In this document: piece by piece, positions 5,440 to 5,905 of the stretch
Layout of the letters: each line of letters begins with the position of its first letter
How positions within the stretch are numbered: position 1 is the first letter of the stretch
From: Nitrospirales bacterium
GTDB taxonomy: Bacteria > Nitrospirota > Nitrospiria > Nitrospirales > UBA8639
Reading direction: 5' to 3'
Length of the DNA: 5,905 nt
NCBI GenBank assembly: GCA_021604265.1
Contig: BQIY01000160.1
Span: 1-5,905 of the forward strand
The notes under the pieces: generated by a model
Seen by the model: the letters and a program-made list of their open reading frames with translations, nothing else
Told to the model about the DNA's origin: nothing
Database searches by the model: none
Made by a program: the position numbers and the translations under genes

Positions 5440-5905
5440 TTACTTCTCTCGGGGACGCCCACGGTCTCGTAATGTAGAGTTCAGGCCTAGTCGCTTCGCG
5501 GTGCGTTTCACCCAGCGTTCGTTCCCAAATGGCCGCCCTCGCAGCACACTCGTTCGCAATGCCTCTAACTCCGACGCCGTCTCGGGTTGATTCACCTGAG
5601 CCACCCACTGACGAGGGCGGTCCACTGGCCAGCGACTCAGAACCTGCTTGATGGAGCCTTCTTGTTGATTTCGACGCCACAGGCTCGACCATTGCCACTC
5701 TTCGGCTCGACGGACCAAGTTGGCCCGAAGCGCATTCCGCTCGACATATCTCACCACCGTGAGAAAATGCTCGTCTGCCTGGATAGGAAAGGACTTGAAT
5801 CGCCCTTGATACACCGGGCCGGTCCCCGCCGTGTGCCGATGCGCATGCCACCGTTGCGTGTGCGTGACCGTAACCCAGCGCAAAACATCGGACAGTTCTC
5901 CATCG
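5440..5905 (-). CDS. REP-associated tyrosine transposase (RAYT, Y1/IS200-like), 5' end off window
   Basis: Single-stranded-DNA nuclease of the Y1 HUH superfamily; RAYTs are thought to move or process REP palindromes. The frame is open to the right edge, and 154 codons before the TAA at 5440 are visible. Recognisable subfamily segments, numbered from the first visible codon, are LRWVTVTHTQRWHAH (8-22), TAGTGPVYQGRFKSFP (25-40), HFLTVVRYVERNALRANLVRRAEEWQW in two blocks (46-72), ETASELEALRTSVLRGRPFG (108-127), and the Arg-rich tail RDRGRPREK (146-154). Tyr53 in VVRYVERN aligns with the catalytic Tyr of E. coli TnpA-REP (Y115 in VDYIYINP). The HUH histidine pair lies in the missing N-terminal third, so an intact active site cannot be confirmed. 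The usual length in this subfamily is about 220-240 residues. A TTG at 5883 is an in-frame codon only, since homology continues upstream. It sits 139 bp from the start of the broken SRPBCC gene. Confidence 0.9.
   Translation of the reverse strand, partial: DGELSDVLRWVTVTHTQRWHAHRHTAGTGPVYQGRFKSFPIQADEHFLTVVRYVERNALRANLVRRAEEWQWSSLWRRNQQEGSIKQVLSRWPVDRPRQWVAQVNQPETASELEALRTSVLRGRPFGNERWVKRTAKRLGLNSTLRDRGRPREK

Noticed and set aside
5330..5851. Long minus-strand open frame (173 codons) overlapping the transposase
   Set aside because: Antiparallel-free shadow of the RAYT gene in another frame; its translation has no family character, whereas the 5440-5905 frame matches RAYT throughout.
1..5905. 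CRISPR array, tRNA or rRNA gene
   Set aside because: No regularly spaced direct repeats, cloverleaf sequence or rRNA-like conserved blocks were seen on reading both strands.

Overview
The window looks like an accessory, loosely packed stretch of a Gram-negative bacterial chromosome. It carries two secreted or envelope proteins with clear signal peptides, one of them an outer-membrane beta-barrel ending in a C-terminal aromatic residue. It also has a RAYT-type transposase fragment, a decayed enzyme-like gene, and long intergenic gaps. Protein style (the barrel's EEGRWTAGFNTGLSLL start, the fibronectin-III linker of the lyase, the RAYT subfamily) reminds me of Nitrospirota or environmental Proteobacteria. 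That placement is an impression and cannot be fixed from the sequence alone.

Layout, left to right. (1) 1-315, minus: a DUF1428 (YbaA-like) protein whose last residues lie off the left edge. (2) 316-539: a gap with several inverted repeats, including a strong hairpin just past the end of the next gene. (3) 540-1148, minus: a small outer-membrane beta-barrel with a signal peptide. (4) 1149-2007: a roughly 860-bp gap with no convincing gene. It holds a perfect 10-bp inverted repeat, a short direct repeat, and a 36-codon reading frame that looks like a helix-turn-helix remnant and overlaps the start of the next gene by ATGA. (5) 2008-4413, plus: the centrepiece, an 801-residue secreted multidomain pectate-lyase-like protein, followed by a 15-bp stem hairpin. 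(6) 4464-4879: a second gap with a possible coding remnant and a terminator-like hairpin. (7) 4880-5300, minus: an SRPBCC/AHSA1-family gene broken by a frameshifting deletion near its 3' end. (8) 5440-5905, minus: the C-terminal two thirds of a REP-associated tyrosine transposase (RAYT), cut by the right edge.

The genes do not form an obvious operon; each stands alone with its own ribosome binding site. The lyase is predicted to be exported and to bind calcium and probably carbohydrate, suggesting use or remodelling of extracellular pectin-like or other uronic-acid polysaccharide. The right part (broken SRPBCC gene next to a RAYT) looks like a region of sequence turnover. I found no convincing new defence, CRISPR or mobile system here. 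The most informative leads are the SRPBCC deletion, the domain make-up of the lyase with an extra calcium-loop-like insert, and the possible regulator remnant fused by overlap to the lyase start.
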